Assembly: GCA_023151185.1 (NCBI GenBank)
Contig: JAKLJL010000011.1
Span: 1-64,000, forward strand
Source: Bacteroidota bacterium
GTDB lineage: Bacteria; Bacteroidota; JABWAT01
Reading direction: 5' to 3'
DNA: 64,000 bases
Under the pieces are notes generated by a model. The model did not search any database, was not told where the DNA came from, and was given only the letters and a program-made list of their open reading frames with translations. A program made the position numbers and the translations under genes. Below, piece by piece: positions 7,933 through 16,875 of the stretch; position 1 is the first letter of the stretch, and every line of letters begins with the position of its first letter.

Positions 7933-10900
7933 TCAAGAGTGAATTTTTCTTTTCTTCCACAGAAAATAAACCGCCGGATAAACAAGCAGTTCAAGCAAAA
8001 CCGAGGTTACGACACCCCCAACCATCGGTGCTGCAATCCGTTTCATGACGTCGGCACCGGTTCCGGTACTCCAGAGAATCGGCAGCAGGCCGGCAATAAT
8101 CACCGCTGCGGTCATGATTTTCGGACGGACACGCTGAACGGCACCTTCATCAACGGCATCTTTTAATCCGGACAACGTCATCGTTCCCGAAAGTTTGGCT
8201 TTCTCATAAGCCCGGTCGAGATACAGCAGCATCACCACACCGGTTTCGGCATCAAGTCCAGCCAAAGCAATCAAACCCACCCAAACTGCGACCGACATGT
8301 TATAATCGAGAATCCAGAGAAACCAGATGGCCCCGATCAGCGAAAACGGCACAGCAAGCAGCACAATCCCAGTTTTAACCGCAGACTTGGTGTTGATATA
8401 GAGGATCAGAATAATCAGCAAAAGTGTCAATGGAATGACGACCATCAGGCGTTTTTCTGCCCGTTGAATGTACTCGAACTCACCCGACCAGATTAAACTG
8501 TAGCCCGCCGGCAGCTGAATGTTTTTGCTGATTATTTTTTGCGCCTGTTCAATGTATCCGCCAATATCAGAGGTGGTCAGGTCCACAAAGACCCAGGAAT
8601 TGGGCCGTGTGTCTTCTGTTCTGATCACCATTGGACCTTTGGTCAGTTTATATTCTGCAACCAGATTCAATGGTATCTGTGCCCCGGAAGGTGTTGAAAT
8701 GAGAGTTCTCATGAGTGCTTCGGGTGAATCCCTGAAATCACGGCTGTATCTGAGCGAAACCGGGTAACGTTCAAGTCCTTCAACCGTTGTCGTTACCGCC
8801 ATTCCGCCCATGGCTGTCCGGATGACATCCTGAATATCAGCGACGGAAAGTCCGTACCTCGCAGCATCTTCACGCCGGATTGAAATATCAAAATAATTGC
8901 CGCCGGCTGCCCGTTCAGCAAAAGCCGAAGAGGTTCCCGGAACGGTTCTGATCACAGCTTCCACCCGCTGACCAATTGCCTGAAGTGAATCCGGATTTGC
9001 ACCCGAGATTTTTATTCCGACCGGAGTTTTAATTCCCGTACTCAGCATGTCAATCCGGGTTTTGATCGGAAGCGTCCAGGCATTCGTCAACCCCGGAAAC
9101 TGAATGGCCTCATTCAGTTCGGCGATCAGTTTTTCTTTCGTCATTCCCGGCCGCCAGTCGGATTCCGGTTTCAGCCGGATGGTGGTTTCGAGCATGTCAA
9201 GTCCGGCAGGATCGGTAGCTGTTTCCGCCCGTCCGGCTTTTCCCCAGACAGATTCCACTTCCGGAAATGACCGGATGATTTTATCAGTCTGCTGAAGCAA
9301 TTCCTTTGCTTTGGTGATAGAAATTCCCGGAAGGGTCGTTGGCATGTAGAGAATGTCACCTTCCCACATGGGCGGCATGAATTCCGTTCCCAGTCTCGAC
9401 AGGGGGATCCAGGTGATCACAACCAGAATAACAGCAACAACAATAACTGAAACCGGCTTTTTCAGTGAAAAATGCATCACCGGCCGGTACAGGTTTATCA
9501 GAAACCGGTTAACCGGATTTTTATGTTCGGGCAGGATCTTTCCCCGGATAAAATATCCCATTAAAATCGGAATAATGGTCACTGAGAGTATCGTTGCCGC
9601 TGCCATTGAGTAGGTTTTGGTAAAAGCGAGCGGGTGAAAAAGCCGGCCGGATTCTGCTTCAAGCGCAAATACGGGGAGAAACGAAACCGTAATGACGGCG
9701 AGTGACCAGAATAAGGTCGGACCCACTTCCTTCGAAGCTTCCAGAACGACCGACCAGTGATTCCGTCGTTCAGATTCGGGTTTTTCAGTCTCATGTTCCA
9801 GATGTTTGTGGGTATTTTCGATCATGATGATGGCAGCATCCACCATGGCCCCGATGGCAATGGCAATACCGCCCAAAGACATGATATTGGCGTTTAACCC
9901 CTGCCATTTCATGACGATAAAAGCCATCAGGATGGCGGTCGGAAGTGTGAAAATGGCGACAAGTGCACTTCTTGCATGAAGTAAAAACAGAATGCTGATC
10001 AACCCGACAATCAGAATTTCTTCGAGTAATTTTTCACGAAGCGTATCTATGGCACGAAGAATTAAATCTGACCGGTCGTAACCGGTTTCAATAGTCACAT
10101 CTGATGGTAACCCGGCCCGGATTTCTTCAAGTTTTTTCTTGATTCCATCAATGGTTTTCAGGGCATTCTGCCCGTGGCGCATGACCACAATACCACCAAC
10201 TGCTTCACCTTCTCCGTTCCATTCCATGAGTCCGCGGCGCATTTCAGGTCCGGTCGTCACATCCGCAATATCCTTCAGAAAAACAGGCGTTCCCGACATC
10301 TCATCCGTCATAACCGGAATGGCCCGGATGTCATCTTCTGATTTCAGATAGCCAAGTCCGCGGATCATAAACTCGGTTTCACCAAGTTCGAGGGTTTCTC
10401 CGCCCGCATCCTGATTGCTTTTCATGATGGCCATTTCAACCATCGGAAGTGTGATTTTATACGATGCAAGACGAAGCGGATCAACGGTTACCTGATATTG
10501 TTTGACGAATCCGCCAACTGACGCCACTTCGGCAACACCCTCCACTGACGCCAGTTCATATTTCAAAAACCAGTCCTGCAGGGACCGAAGTTCTGCAAGG
10601 GAACGTGTTGGTGACGTAAGTGTATATTGAAAAACCCAGCCAACACCTGAGGCGTCGGGACCTAAAGTTGGAACGGCTCCTGCGGGAAGGCGCTTTTGTG
10701 CGGTGTTCAGATATTCGAGAACCCGGCTTCTTGCCCAGTACGGATCGGTTCCATCTTCAAATAAAACGTAAACCAGTGAATATCCGAAAAACGAATATCC
10801 CCGAACGGTTTTGGATCCCGGAACTGAAACCAAAGCAGTCGTAAGCGGATAGGTGATCTGGTCTTCAACGGTGACCGGTGACTGGCCCTGATAGTCGGTG

Positions 10901-11049
10901 TAAACGATGACCTGCACATCCGAAAGATCCGGAATGGCATCAATTGGCGTGTTAAACGCCGACCACGTACCGGCAGCAAGGGCACCGGCTGTCAACAGAA
11001 TGACAATGAACTTATTGTTCACCGACCAGGTGATGATTTTCTCCAGCAT
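7933..11049 (-). CDS. cusA: CusA/CzcA-family RND heavy-metal efflux pump
   Basis: Inner-membrane proton-driven pump of the HME-RND family, 1038 residues, full length (family about 1020-1050). It starts IITWSVNNKFIVILL, then has the PIDAIPDLSDVQVIV signature and the HME hallmark GLDAETGVVMLLYLDRA in the C-terminal transmembrane half. Two repeats of a large periplasmic loop and six-helix bundle are evident. The GxDAETG run and the copper-binding partner domains point to Cu(I)/Ag(I) rather than Co/Zn/Cd, but substrate is inferred. Its ATG overlaps the last base of the cusB stop, so translation is coupled. Confidence 0.95.
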   Translation of the reverse strand: MLEKIITWSVNNKFIVILLTAGALAAGTWSAFNTPIDAIPDLSDVQVIVYTDYQGQSPVTVEDQITYPLTTALVSVPGSKTVRGYSFFGYSLVYVLFEDGTDPYWARSRVLEYLNTAQKRLPAGAVPTLGPDASGVGWVFQYTLTSPTRSLAELRSLQDWFLKYELASVEGVAEVASVGGFVKQYQVTVDPLRLASYKITLPMVEMAIMKSNQDAGGETLELGETEFMIRGLGYLKSEDDIRAIPVMTDEMSGTPVFLKDIADVTTGPEMRRGLMEWNGEGEAVGGIVVMRHGQNALKTIDGIKKKLEEIRAGLPSDVTIETGYDRSDLILRAIDTLREKLLEEILIVGLISILFLLHARSALVAIFTLPTAILMAFIVMKWQGLNANIMSLGGIAIAIGAMVDAAIIMIENTHKHLEHETEKPESERRNHWSVVLEASKEVGPTLFWSLAVITVSFLPVFALEAESGRLFHPLAFTKTYSMAAATILSVTIIPILMGYFIRGKILPEHKNPVNRFLINLYRPVMHFSLKKPVSVIVVAVILVVITWIPLSRLGTEFMPPMWEGDILYMPTTLPGISITKAKELLQQTDKIIRSFPEVESVWGKAGRAETATDPAGLDMLETTIRLKPESDWRPGMTKEKLIAELNEAIQFPGLTNAWTLPIKTRIDMLSTGIKTPVGIKISGANPDSLQAIGQRVEAVIRTVPGTSSAFAERAAGGNYFDISIRREDAARYGLSVADIQDVIRTAMGGMAVTTTVEGLERYPVSLRYSRDFRDSPEALMRTLISTPSGAQIPLNLVAEYKLTKGPMVIRTEDTRPNSWVFVDLTTSDIGGYIEQAQKIISKNIQLPAGYSLIWSGEFEYIQRAEKRLMVVIPLTLLLIILILYINTKSAVKTGIVLLAVPFSLIGAIWFLWILDYNMSVAVWVGLIALAGLDAETGVVMLLYLDRAYEKAKLSGTMTLSGLKDAVDEGAVQRVRPKIMTAAVIIAGLLPILWSTGTGADVMKRIAAPMVGGVVTSVLLELLVYPAVYFLWKKRKIHS

Positions 11050-12356
11050 CAGAGTTCCTTCCTTACCAGATCCATTTTGCAGATCGGACAGGTCCCCATC
11101 TGATCTCGGATAATGTTGTGATGCATCGGGCAGGTATAAATTACTTTTTTGGCGCCGGATTTTCCCTTGGTATTTTCACCTGCAGTTTCCGAAATATGCT
11201 CATGCTGATGGCTGCTCATCCGGAGTAAAGCAGACTTCAGATTGCTTTCTGAATCCACCAGAAATTGTGAAGAAGTCACCACTTTTTCGCCGAGATGAAG
11301 TCCGGATAAAATCTCTGTAAATCCGTCTGAACTAAATCCGGTTTCAACTTCCCGGGGTTCAAAATATCCGCCATCAAGCGAAAGAATCGCAACGGTTGCC
11401 GATCCGGTATGAATAAGTGATTGGGATGAAACCGACAAGACAGAGGCCCCGCCTGGCCGGGAAATTGAGACGGAGGCAAAAAGTCCCGGTTTTAGTTTCT
11501 GGTCGGATGAATTTTTCACTTCAATCCGGATTTTCACAGTTCTGGTTTCTGAGTTTAATTCCGGGTTAACGAAGGAAACGGTTCCTTTAAAATCGGGACC
11601 TGAAAGTCCCTGTAAACTGATTGTTGCCGGTGACCCGACTTTGACAAGTGACAACTCATTCTGATATACATCAGCCAAAACCCAAACGGTAGCCAGATTG
11701 GTAATTCTGAACAAGGTCATTCCTGCTTCAACAGCCTGACCTTCAACTACCATTTTTTCGGAAATGAGTCCGTCTGAAGGTGAAACCAGTGTGAGCGTTC
11801 TCTTTACTTTTTTCGAGGTTTCCAGTGTTTTGAGTTCACTTTCCGGAATTCCCCAGTTGAGCAGCCGGGATTTTGCAAGACCAGATAATTTTTGCGTTTC
11901 TGCAGGAAGGGTGGCTTCGTAAGTCAGAGCCTGCAGATATTCTTCCTGTGCGGATACCAGATCCGGACTGTAAAGTTCAAGTAACGCCTGTCCTTTTCTG
12001 ACGGGTTTTCCGGTAAAATCCATGTGGAGTTTTTCTACATATCCCATTATCCGGGCAGTTACTGCAGTCTGAGCCGTTTCATCCGGAGCAACGACGCCGT
12101 TTGCTCTCACCGACGGACTCAGCTTTCTCAGTTCTGCAAGTTCTGTGCGGATGCCCATTTTTTGCTGGACGGCCGGATCAATGCGGATCTGCCCGGCCTG
12201 ATTTTCATTGTCTCCTGAATGCAGGTTTTCAATTGGAGTGGTGTTTTCTGATTCCTGTTTTCCGTGTTGGGTTTCCATGGATCCCGAAAAAACCAGATAA
12301 CCGAGGCCAAGTCCGGCAAGTAAACCGGCAAGAATGAAAAGAAGAAGTTTAGTCAT
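11049..12356 (-). CDS. cusB: CusB-type periplasmic adaptor with C-terminal metal-binding domain
   Basis: 435-residue membrane-fusion protein bridging the RND pump and the outer-membrane channel. An N-terminal membrane anchor (LLLFILAGLLAGLGLGYLVF) is followed by hairpin, barrel-sandwich (GYVEKLHMDFTGKPVRKGQALLELYSPDL) and beta-barrel segments (TNLATVWVLADVYQNEL). The end (YTCPMHHNI ... CPICKMDL) is a heavy-metal-binding domain like that of the small protein at 7561-7890, probably delivering metal to the pump. Its start overlaps the stop of the upstream 76-residue gene. Confidence 0.93.
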   Translation of the reverse strand: MTKLLLFILAGLLAGLGLGYLVFSGSMETQHGKQESENTTPIENLHSGDNENQAGQIRIDPAVQQKMGIRTELAELRKLSPSVRANGVVAPDETAQTAVTARIMGYVEKLHMDFTGKPVRKGQALLELYSPDLVSAQEEYLQALTYEATLPAETQKLSGLAKSRLLNWGIPESELKTLETSKKVKRTLTLVSPSDGLISEKMVVEGQAVEAGMTLFRITNLATVWVLADVYQNELSLVKVGSPATISLQGLSGPDFKGTVSFVNPELNSETRTVKIRIEVKNSSDQKLKPGLFASVSISRPGGASVLSVSSQSLIHTGSATVAILSLDGGYFEPREVETGFSSDGFTEILSGLHLGEKVVTSSQFLVDSESNLKSALLRMSSHQHEHISETAGENTKGKSGAKKVIYTCPMHHNIIRDQMGTCPICKMDLVRKEL

Positions 12357-12583
12357 AATTTTTCTTTGAAACGGGCAATGAAGCCCTTGTTTTTTACAGG
12401 TGTTGAGCAGCAGGACCGGGTTCCGCCCGAAAAAGTGTAGTAAATCCGGATAGCCATTCCGCCGGCAAGGAGTGACAGGATGATCCCGGATTGAAATCCT
12501 TCCGGATCAAGAAAATAAAACGTAATTCCGTTGATCAGAAGGACGGTAAAAACCGTTGAAAGTGTAAATCGGTAAAGAGTCAT
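12353..12583 (-). CDS. small two-helix membrane protein with Cys pair, in the efflux operon
   Basis: 76 residues with two transmembrane helices (LSTVFTVLLINGITFYFL and GIILSLLAGGMAIRIYY) and a cytosolic basic tail containing SCCSTP. The ATG at 12583 is chosen because GGAGAA stands about ten bases before it; an upstream in-frame start would run into the TolC-type gene. It lies between the TolC-type gene and cusB, with an ATGA overlap into cusB. No family recognised. The Cys pair and position suggest copper handling at the inner membrane, but that is inference. Confidence 0.65.
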   Translation of the reverse strand: MTLYRFTLSTVFTVLLINGITFYFLDPEGFQSGIILSLLAGGMAIRIYYTFSGGTRSCCSTPVKNKGFIARFKEKL

Positions 12584-12584
12584 G

Positions 12585-13826
12585 TTACCAGTTCTCCAAT
12601 GGAGTTGCTGTGATCCATTCCAGATCAGCCAGTGCATTTAAATAGGCATTTCTTGCTGTTTGATAACCAGACTCTGCCTCAAGCTGCATCCGGATGGCTT
12701 CCATAACCATGCTGAATTCTGCTTTTCCGTTCTGATAGGCAGTCAGGGTTGATTCCAATGAAAAAGTGGACTGAGGGATAATCACATCCTGAAATTCCAT
12801 CAGGTGATGATGTTCAGATTCTGCCTTTGCCAGAAATTGCCGGACCTGACTTCTGATCATCTGCCGGGCAGATTCTTTATTAAACCGGGTCTGATTTTCA
12901 CGGGCGGATGCTTCGGCAACTTTTCCTTCAACAGAACCGGATGACCAGGGTGCAACCGGGATGGAAATCCCAACCATCAGCGACCAGAAATCCTTATCCA
13001 TTTCCAGCATGTGCTTGTACTGACCTTTGATTTCAAAATCGGGGTAATACTCCCGTTCAGCAGCTTTTTTTTCAGCAGATGCCATCATCATTCCGGCTGA
13101 CATCTGTTTCAATTCGGGCTGATTTTCCTCAGCAAGATCTGCAAGTCTGGTAAAAGTCCAATCAGCAAAATGGGGAATGACTGAGGCTTCTGTCCGGATG
13201 GGTTGGTCTGCTGGACGTGCTGCAAGTTGGTTCACCATGGCCTCGGTCATCATCCGGTCAGATTTCGCCATGGCAAGATCATTTTCCTTCATGGAAAGTG
13301 CCGTTTGCAAACTTAGTACAGCCGCAAGTGACGACTGTCCGTTGCTGTATTGCCGTGAGGTGATTTCTGCTGCCTGTTTCAGATTTTGAAAAGAGCCTTC
13401 AGTGATCCGGATCAGTTCATCTGCCAGAACAAGATCATTCCAGGCTTTTTTCAACTGTCTGATCAGTTGGTTTTGCCTGACCTGAAATCCATGTCCCATC
13501 ATATCTGAGTTGAACCCGGCAGCATCCTTCATGGCAGAAAGTTTTCCGGGAAAGGGAATCATCTGACTGATGGAATAATCCAGTTCCTGCTGGTCTTTCA
13601 TCGGATTTGGAAAACCTGAAACGGGCGCATTGAAAAATTCGACTCCGGCCCTTGGTGCTTCCCAGGCGCCCGACTGAAGCTGTTTTGCCCGGGCAATTTC
13701 CTGTTCAGCCTGAGCCGATTTTAAATCAGGATGGTTACTAATAAGCGAAGCAACCAGACTGTCAAGCGTCTGGCCTTGACCTGTTCCGACTAAAAGAAAT
13801 AAAAATAAAAAATGTAAAATGCGCAT
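12585..13826 (-). CDS. TolC-family outer-membrane channel of the metal efflux system
   Basis: 413 residues with signal peptide (ILHFLFLFLLVGTGQGQ). The sequence is mostly long heptad-like helices: LDSLVASLISNHPDLKSAQ at the start, a second OEP repeat around LADLAEENQPELKQ, and coiled-coil-rich stretches. These are typical of CusC/CzcC-type trimeric channels, and length is normal. First of four tightly packed genes with cusB and cusA, so it should form the outer-membrane exit of the tripartite pump. Confidence 0.9.
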   Translation of the reverse strand: MRILHFLFLFLLVGTGQGQTLDSLVASLISNHPDLKSAQAEQEIARAKQLQSGAWEAPRAGVEFFNAPVSGFPNPMKDQQELDYSISQMIPFPGKLSAMKDAAGFNSDMMGHGFQVRQNQLIRQLKKAWNDLVLADELIRITEGSFQNLKQAAEITSRQYSNGQSSLAAVLSLQTALSMKENDLAMAKSDRMMTEAMVNQLAARPADQPIRTEASVIPHFADWTFTRLADLAEENQPELKQMSAGMMMASAEKKAAEREYYPDFEIKGQYKHMLEMDKDFWSLMVGISIPVAPWSSGSVEGKVAEASARENQTRFNKESARQMIRSQVRQFLAKAESEHHHLMEFQDVIIPQSTFSLESTLTAYQNGKAEFSMVMEAIRMQLEAESGYQTARNAYLNALADLEWITATPLENW

Positions 13827-13910
13827 GGTTTCTCCGGTGAACTAAATTCAGGTAAGAAATTGAATTCCGGAGAATGGATTTGAAGTGAGTTTTAAAGAGA
13901 ATTATAAATT

Positions 13911-13955
13911 GTCATCCTGAGTAATCCGTCGTCAGACGGATTGTATCGAAGGATG
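13911..13955. repeat. REP-like palindromic element
   Basis: An inner hairpin AATCCGTC-GTCA-GACGGATT (13923-13942) sits inside an outer pair CATCCT (13913-13918) / AGGATG (13950-13955). TCATCCTGAG...CGAAGGATG is a pattern seen as dispersed intergenic repeats in Bacteroidota-type genomes. Only one copy is in this window. Confidence 0.6.
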
Positions 13956-13997
13956 CATTCACCCAAAACCATTTTCCGGAAAGCTGAGAAACCAGAC

Positions 13998-14378
13998 TTA
14001 AATCAGGAAAACTTTGCAGGAAAGATAAACGGGGGGTGGAGAACCGGGGAGAACAAGAACCGGTGTTTGAACCGGAAGTGAGGCGACCGTCAAAACAGAA
14101 AGGTCAGTTGAAACCACTGCAACTGCTGTTGAAACTGAATTTTCAGTTGTCAGCTTTTCGGTTTCCAGTTTGTTGATGGTAATCGACGTGCAGCAGGATT
14201 GTGAGTCAGGAGAAATCGTTTTTCTGCCGGACTCTTTTTCACAGCAGGATTTCTGAACCGGCATTTCGCAACCCAAACCCATACTGCAAAGCTGAATGGA
14301 GGGAAATAATTCAGCAGCCAGGAAAAGAATTCCGGCGAGCATAATCCACGATGAATGACGGTTTATTGAAGTTAACAT
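13998..14378 (-). CDS. small Cys-rich membrane-anchored protein, first gene of the efflux locus
   Basis: 126 residues: an N-terminal hydrophobic segment (IMLAGILFLAAELFPSIQL), then QKSCCEKESG and SQSCCTS pairs, then a Val/Thr-rich and Pro-rich tail. No named family is recognised; small proteins with paired CC motifs are common beside copper genes. A TACCTTTG -7 element (14383-14390) places the likely transcription start at the ATG of 14378. So either the message is leaderless or translation begins at the in-frame ATG 14342, which gives a better-shaped signal peptide. The TolC-type gene follows after a REP-like element. Confidence 0.6.
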   Translation of the reverse strand: MLTSINRHSSWIMLAGILFLAAELFPSIQLCSMGLGCEMPVQKSCCEKESGRKTISPDSQSCCTSITINKLETEKLTTENSVSTAVAVVSTDLSVLTVASLPVQTPVLVLPGSPPPVYLSCKVFLI

Positions 14379-14382
14379 AGAA

Positions 14383-14414
14383 CAAAGGTAAACTTATTTT
14401 TGGTTTGCAGGCAA
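14383..14414 (-). promoter_or_regulatory. promoter of the copper efflux locus
   Basis: On the minus strand TTG (14412-14414), 21 bases, TACCTTTG (14383-14390): Bacteroidota-type -33/-7 elements. The predicted start is about base 14377. Confidence 0.6.
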
Positions 14415-14454
14415 TATCTGGCGAAAATCATGTAAACTTCTAATGAAATTGTAT

Positions 14455-14580
14455 AAAGAAGAGAATTCTCGCAAAGCCGCTAAAACGAAAGAAAACCAGG
14501 TTTTATTTTAAAGTCATTGTTTCCATTTCTTTTAAAAATGGGTGTTATTTCTCTGCACCTCTGCGGTAAATAATGAATTA
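14455..14580. repeat. repeat-like remnants (CGCAAAG / CTCTGCGG motifs)
   Basis: TTCTCGCAAAGCCGCTAAAA near 14466 and TCTCTGCACCTCTGCGGTAA near 14550 resemble a pair of roughly complementary motifs that recur between genes in many Bacteroidota/Ignavibacteriota genomes. They look eroded here. No gene is seen in 14379-14577. Confidence 0.3.
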
Positions 14581-15156
14581 AAAGCCAACCCCGACGGTTA
14601 TGTAGTCTCCATAAGGTATTGAAACCCCGGCTACGGACAGATTCGGTTTGATCTTCACTTTTACATTTCCGGGCTTCGAGTTGTACCCTGAAACGGCCAG
14701 TGCCACATTCAGAATATCTTCAAGTCCGCCACCTGGAACCAGAGCCAGAAGATCAGTTTCGACGGGCAGTGTGATCCCTGTAACCGCGTCCCCGCCGGGC
14801 AGGGTTACCGGATTTGCCAGGGTCCCGGTAATCAGCTCCTGATCATTTACCACCAGAATCCAGTCGAAGGCAGCCAGTAACGCATTTTTGTCATTTGGAT
14901 TTTTGGCTTCTAAATTCAGATTAAATGCAAACGGAATTTTTCCCGCAGTCAGATCACTTCCAATCAGGAGAAGGTCAAAAGCGGAGATTTCAGAGACTGT
15001 GGTTTTATTTTGAATGGAAATTCCGGAAATCCGGGTTTCAGAAACAGACTTCACCCGAAATTGACAGGAAAGTGCAGAAAAAGCCTCGGTAATTTTTTCA
15101 CATGAGGAAAGCATCAGGGTCAGCGGAAAAAGAAAAAGCACTGTCAGGGGTTTCAT
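14578..15156 (-). CDS. LEA14-like (WHy-domain-type) lipoprotein
   Basis: 192 residues with a lipoprotein signal (FLFPLTLMLSSC, Cys19). The mature part alternates beta-strands in the LEA type 2 pattern: VKSVSETRISGISIQNK, then IPFAFNLNLEAKNPNDKNALLAAFDWILVVND, then NKTTV- and NVKVKIKP-like strands. LEA2 folds in bacteria are envelope proteins of unclear function. It begins 25 bases after the permease stop on the same strand, so it is probably the last gene of the ArsR operon. Function unknown. Confidence 0.65.
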   Translation of the reverse strand: MKPLTVLFLFPLTLMLSSCEKITEAFSALSCQFRVKSVSETRISGISIQNKTTVSEISAFDLLLIGSDLTAGKIPFAFNLNLEAKNPNDKNALLAAFDWILVVNDQELITGTLANPVTLPGGDAVTGITLPVETDLLALVPGGGLEDILNVALAVSGYNSKPGNVKVKIKPNLSVAGVSIPYGDYITVGVGF

Positions 15157-15181
15157 ACTGGATTCCGGATTGAGAAAGAGT

Positions 15182-16195
15182 TTAAATCAGGCTGTTCAGC
15201 AAAAGGCCAACGATCAGAATTCCGGTTCCTACGATTCCGGCGAAGATGAAGAGCATTTTGACTTTCAGGACTTTTTTCAGGATCACCAGTTCGGGCAGGG
15301 ATAACCCGATAACTGACATCATAAAAGCCAGAGCCGTTCCTATTGGGACTCCCTTTTCAATCAGGACACTGACAACCGGCAAAATTCCCGCAGCATTCGA
15401 GTACAGCGGAATCCCGATCAGAACCGAAAGCGGAACGGAATACCAGGAATTTTGTCCCATTATATCCGCCAGCAGGTCTTCAGGTGCATATCCATGAACT
15501 GCAGCGCCCACCCCGACACCAAGAACGAGATAGAGCCAAACTTTACTTAAAACCTCCTGTACCGATGTCAACCCGGCCCTCATTCTGTCCTGAAAAAGCA
15601 ACCGGATTTCCGCTTCATACTGGACTCCGGTCTGAACCTGATAGACCCAGTCAGCAACATATTTTTCCAGCCTAAGCCTGCCGATGATCCAGCCGGAAGA
15701 AACGGCAATGCTTAGCCCGGTTGCCACGTAAATCGCGGCAATTTTCCAGCCAAACAAGCCAATCAGCAGCACGACTGCAACTTCATTGATCATCGGGGCC
15801 GCAATCAGAAATGAAAATGTAACGCCAAGCGGGATACCTGTCTCGATAAATCCGATAAAAAGCGGAATGGCAGAACAGGAACAGAACGGCGTGACTATTC
15901 CCAGCAAACCGGCAAGAAGATTTCCGGTGAAGGCCGGTTTACCTTCCAGCAGCTTTCTGGTCTTTTCTGCCGGGAAGTAGCTCCTGATGATTCCCACAAA
16001 AAACAAAATCAGAACCAGAAGCAGCAGAACTTTGGGAACTTCAAAAATGAAAAACCTGAAGGATTCAGCAAAATGAGTTCCCGGTTCCAGATTCAGTACC
16101 GTAACGGTCAGAAAATCAGCGGCCGGCTGGAGGCCCGCATAAAGAAGCCCCCATAGAATTAAACCGGAAAAAAGCAGGATACCAGGTCTTGCCAT
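15182..16195 (-). CDS. ArsP/DUF318-family permease (SO_0444-type metal or metalloid efflux)
   Basis: 337-residue inner-membrane protein with about eight helices. It carries the family signature TPFCSCSAIPLFIGFIETGIPLGVTFSFLIAAPMINE, whose Cys pair is thought to bind the substrate, and a second inverted half (GIPLYSNAAGILPVVSVLIEKGVPIGTALAFMMS). Members export organoarsenicals or divalent/soft metals. The partner genes (ArsR regulator, redox thioredoxin, rhodanese) and the three-base gap to the rhodanese gene show one functional unit. Substrate is not decided by sequence. Confidence 0.88.
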   Translation of the reverse strand: MARPGILLFSGLILWGLLYAGLQPAADFLTVTVLNLEPGTHFAESFRFFIFEVPKVLLLLVLILFFVGIIRSYFPAEKTRKLLEGKPAFTGNLLAGLLGIVTPFCSCSAIPLFIGFIETGIPLGVTFSFLIAAPMINEVAVVLLIGLFGWKIAAIYVATGLSIAVSSGWIIGRLRLEKYVADWVYQVQTGVQYEAEIRLLFQDRMRAGLTSVQEVLSKVWLYLVLGVGVGAAVHGYAPEDLLADIMGQNSWYSVPLSVLIGIPLYSNAAGILPVVSVLIEKGVPIGTALAFMMSVIGLSLPELVILKKVLKVKMLFIFAGIVGTGILIVGLLLNSLI

Positions 16196-16197
16196 GA

Positions 16198-16614
16198 TCA
16201 GCAGCAGGATTTACCGGAATTTTCATTTTCGTGGTGATGCCCGTGACCGCCGCAACAGGAGTGATCACCCGCTGTTTCGAGTACAGACTGAACATCACCC
16301 TTAGTCGGGAATCCTTTTTGGGCCCAGCGGATCAGGCCATGCTTCATGTTGATAACCTGTGAATATCCGTTATGAATCAGAAAAGCTGTTGCCCTAAGGC
16401 TCCTGGCACCACTTCGGCACACCAGAATCAGTTCCCGGTCTTTAGGCAGACGGGTGAACTCATCCTCGAACCGGGAAAGCGGAATATTCACACAATCGGG
16501 GACGTCATAGGCGAGTTCAGCAACCTCCTCCGGTTCCCTGACATCAACCAGCAAAGCTCCGGCCTGAATCCTGGCCTGTGTTTTTGTGGGGCATAGTTCC
16601 TGTATTTCCTGCAT
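16198..16614 (-). CDS. rhodanese-like sulfurtransferase with Cys/His-rich tail
   Basis: 138 residues. A single rhodanese domain covers about 1-110: LLVDVREPEEV, the CDC25-like active loop CRSGARS with C66, and YSQVINMKHGLIRWAQKGFP. The last 25 residues are unusual, HSCCGGHGHHHENENSGKSCC-like: four Cys and several His in a short disordered stretch that looks like a soft-metal site. GGAAAAAAA precedes the ATG. It sits between the thioredoxin and permease genes. Known rhodaneses move sulfane sulfur; here it may supply sulfide or a persulfide for metal handling, which is inference. Confidence 0.88.
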   Translation of the reverse strand: MQEIQELCPTKTQARIQAGALLVDVREPEEVAELAYDVPDCVNIPLSRFEDEFTRLPKDRELILVCRSGARSLRATAFLIHNGYSQVINMKHGLIRWAQKGFPTKGDVQSVLETAGDHSCCGGHGHHHENENSGKSCC

Positions 16615-16625
16615 GGTTTTTTTCC

Positions 16626-16862
16626 TTACTGAAGTAAAAGTTGTCTGATCTCGGTAACCTCTGCAACCCGTCCCCTGATGACAGATTTTCCATCAATCCA
16701 TAAAACCGGTGTTGTCAGAACGTGGTAACTGAGGATCTCCTGAATATCCTCAACCTTTTCAACTGTCGCCTCGATTCCGGAGAGTTTAACCGCCTCAAGG
16801 GTGTTCTGGTAAAGCGATTTGCATTTGGCACAGCCGGTGCCCAAGATTTTAATAGTTTTCAT
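16626..16862 (-). CDS. small redox-active thioredoxin-fold protein (TM0996/MTH895 type)
   Basis: 78 residues, start at ATG 16862 (GGAAAG upstream); a longer frame exists but is unlikely. MKTIKILGTGCAKCKSLYQ shows the CxxC pair at C11/C14, and TTPVLWIDGKSVIRGRVAEVTEI the cis-Pro strand and end of the fold. Length and sequence match the 'small redox-active disulfide protein 2' group, which often accompanies ArsR regulators and DUF318 permeases. It probably reduces or passes thiol-bound metal or metalloid within this operon. Confidence 0.9.
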   Translation of the reverse strand: MKTIKILGTGCAKCKSLYQNTLEAVKLSGIEATVEKVEDIQEILSYHVLTTPVLWIDGKSVIRGRVAEVTEIRQLLLQ

Positions 16863-16875
16863 GTTCTTTCCTGAT

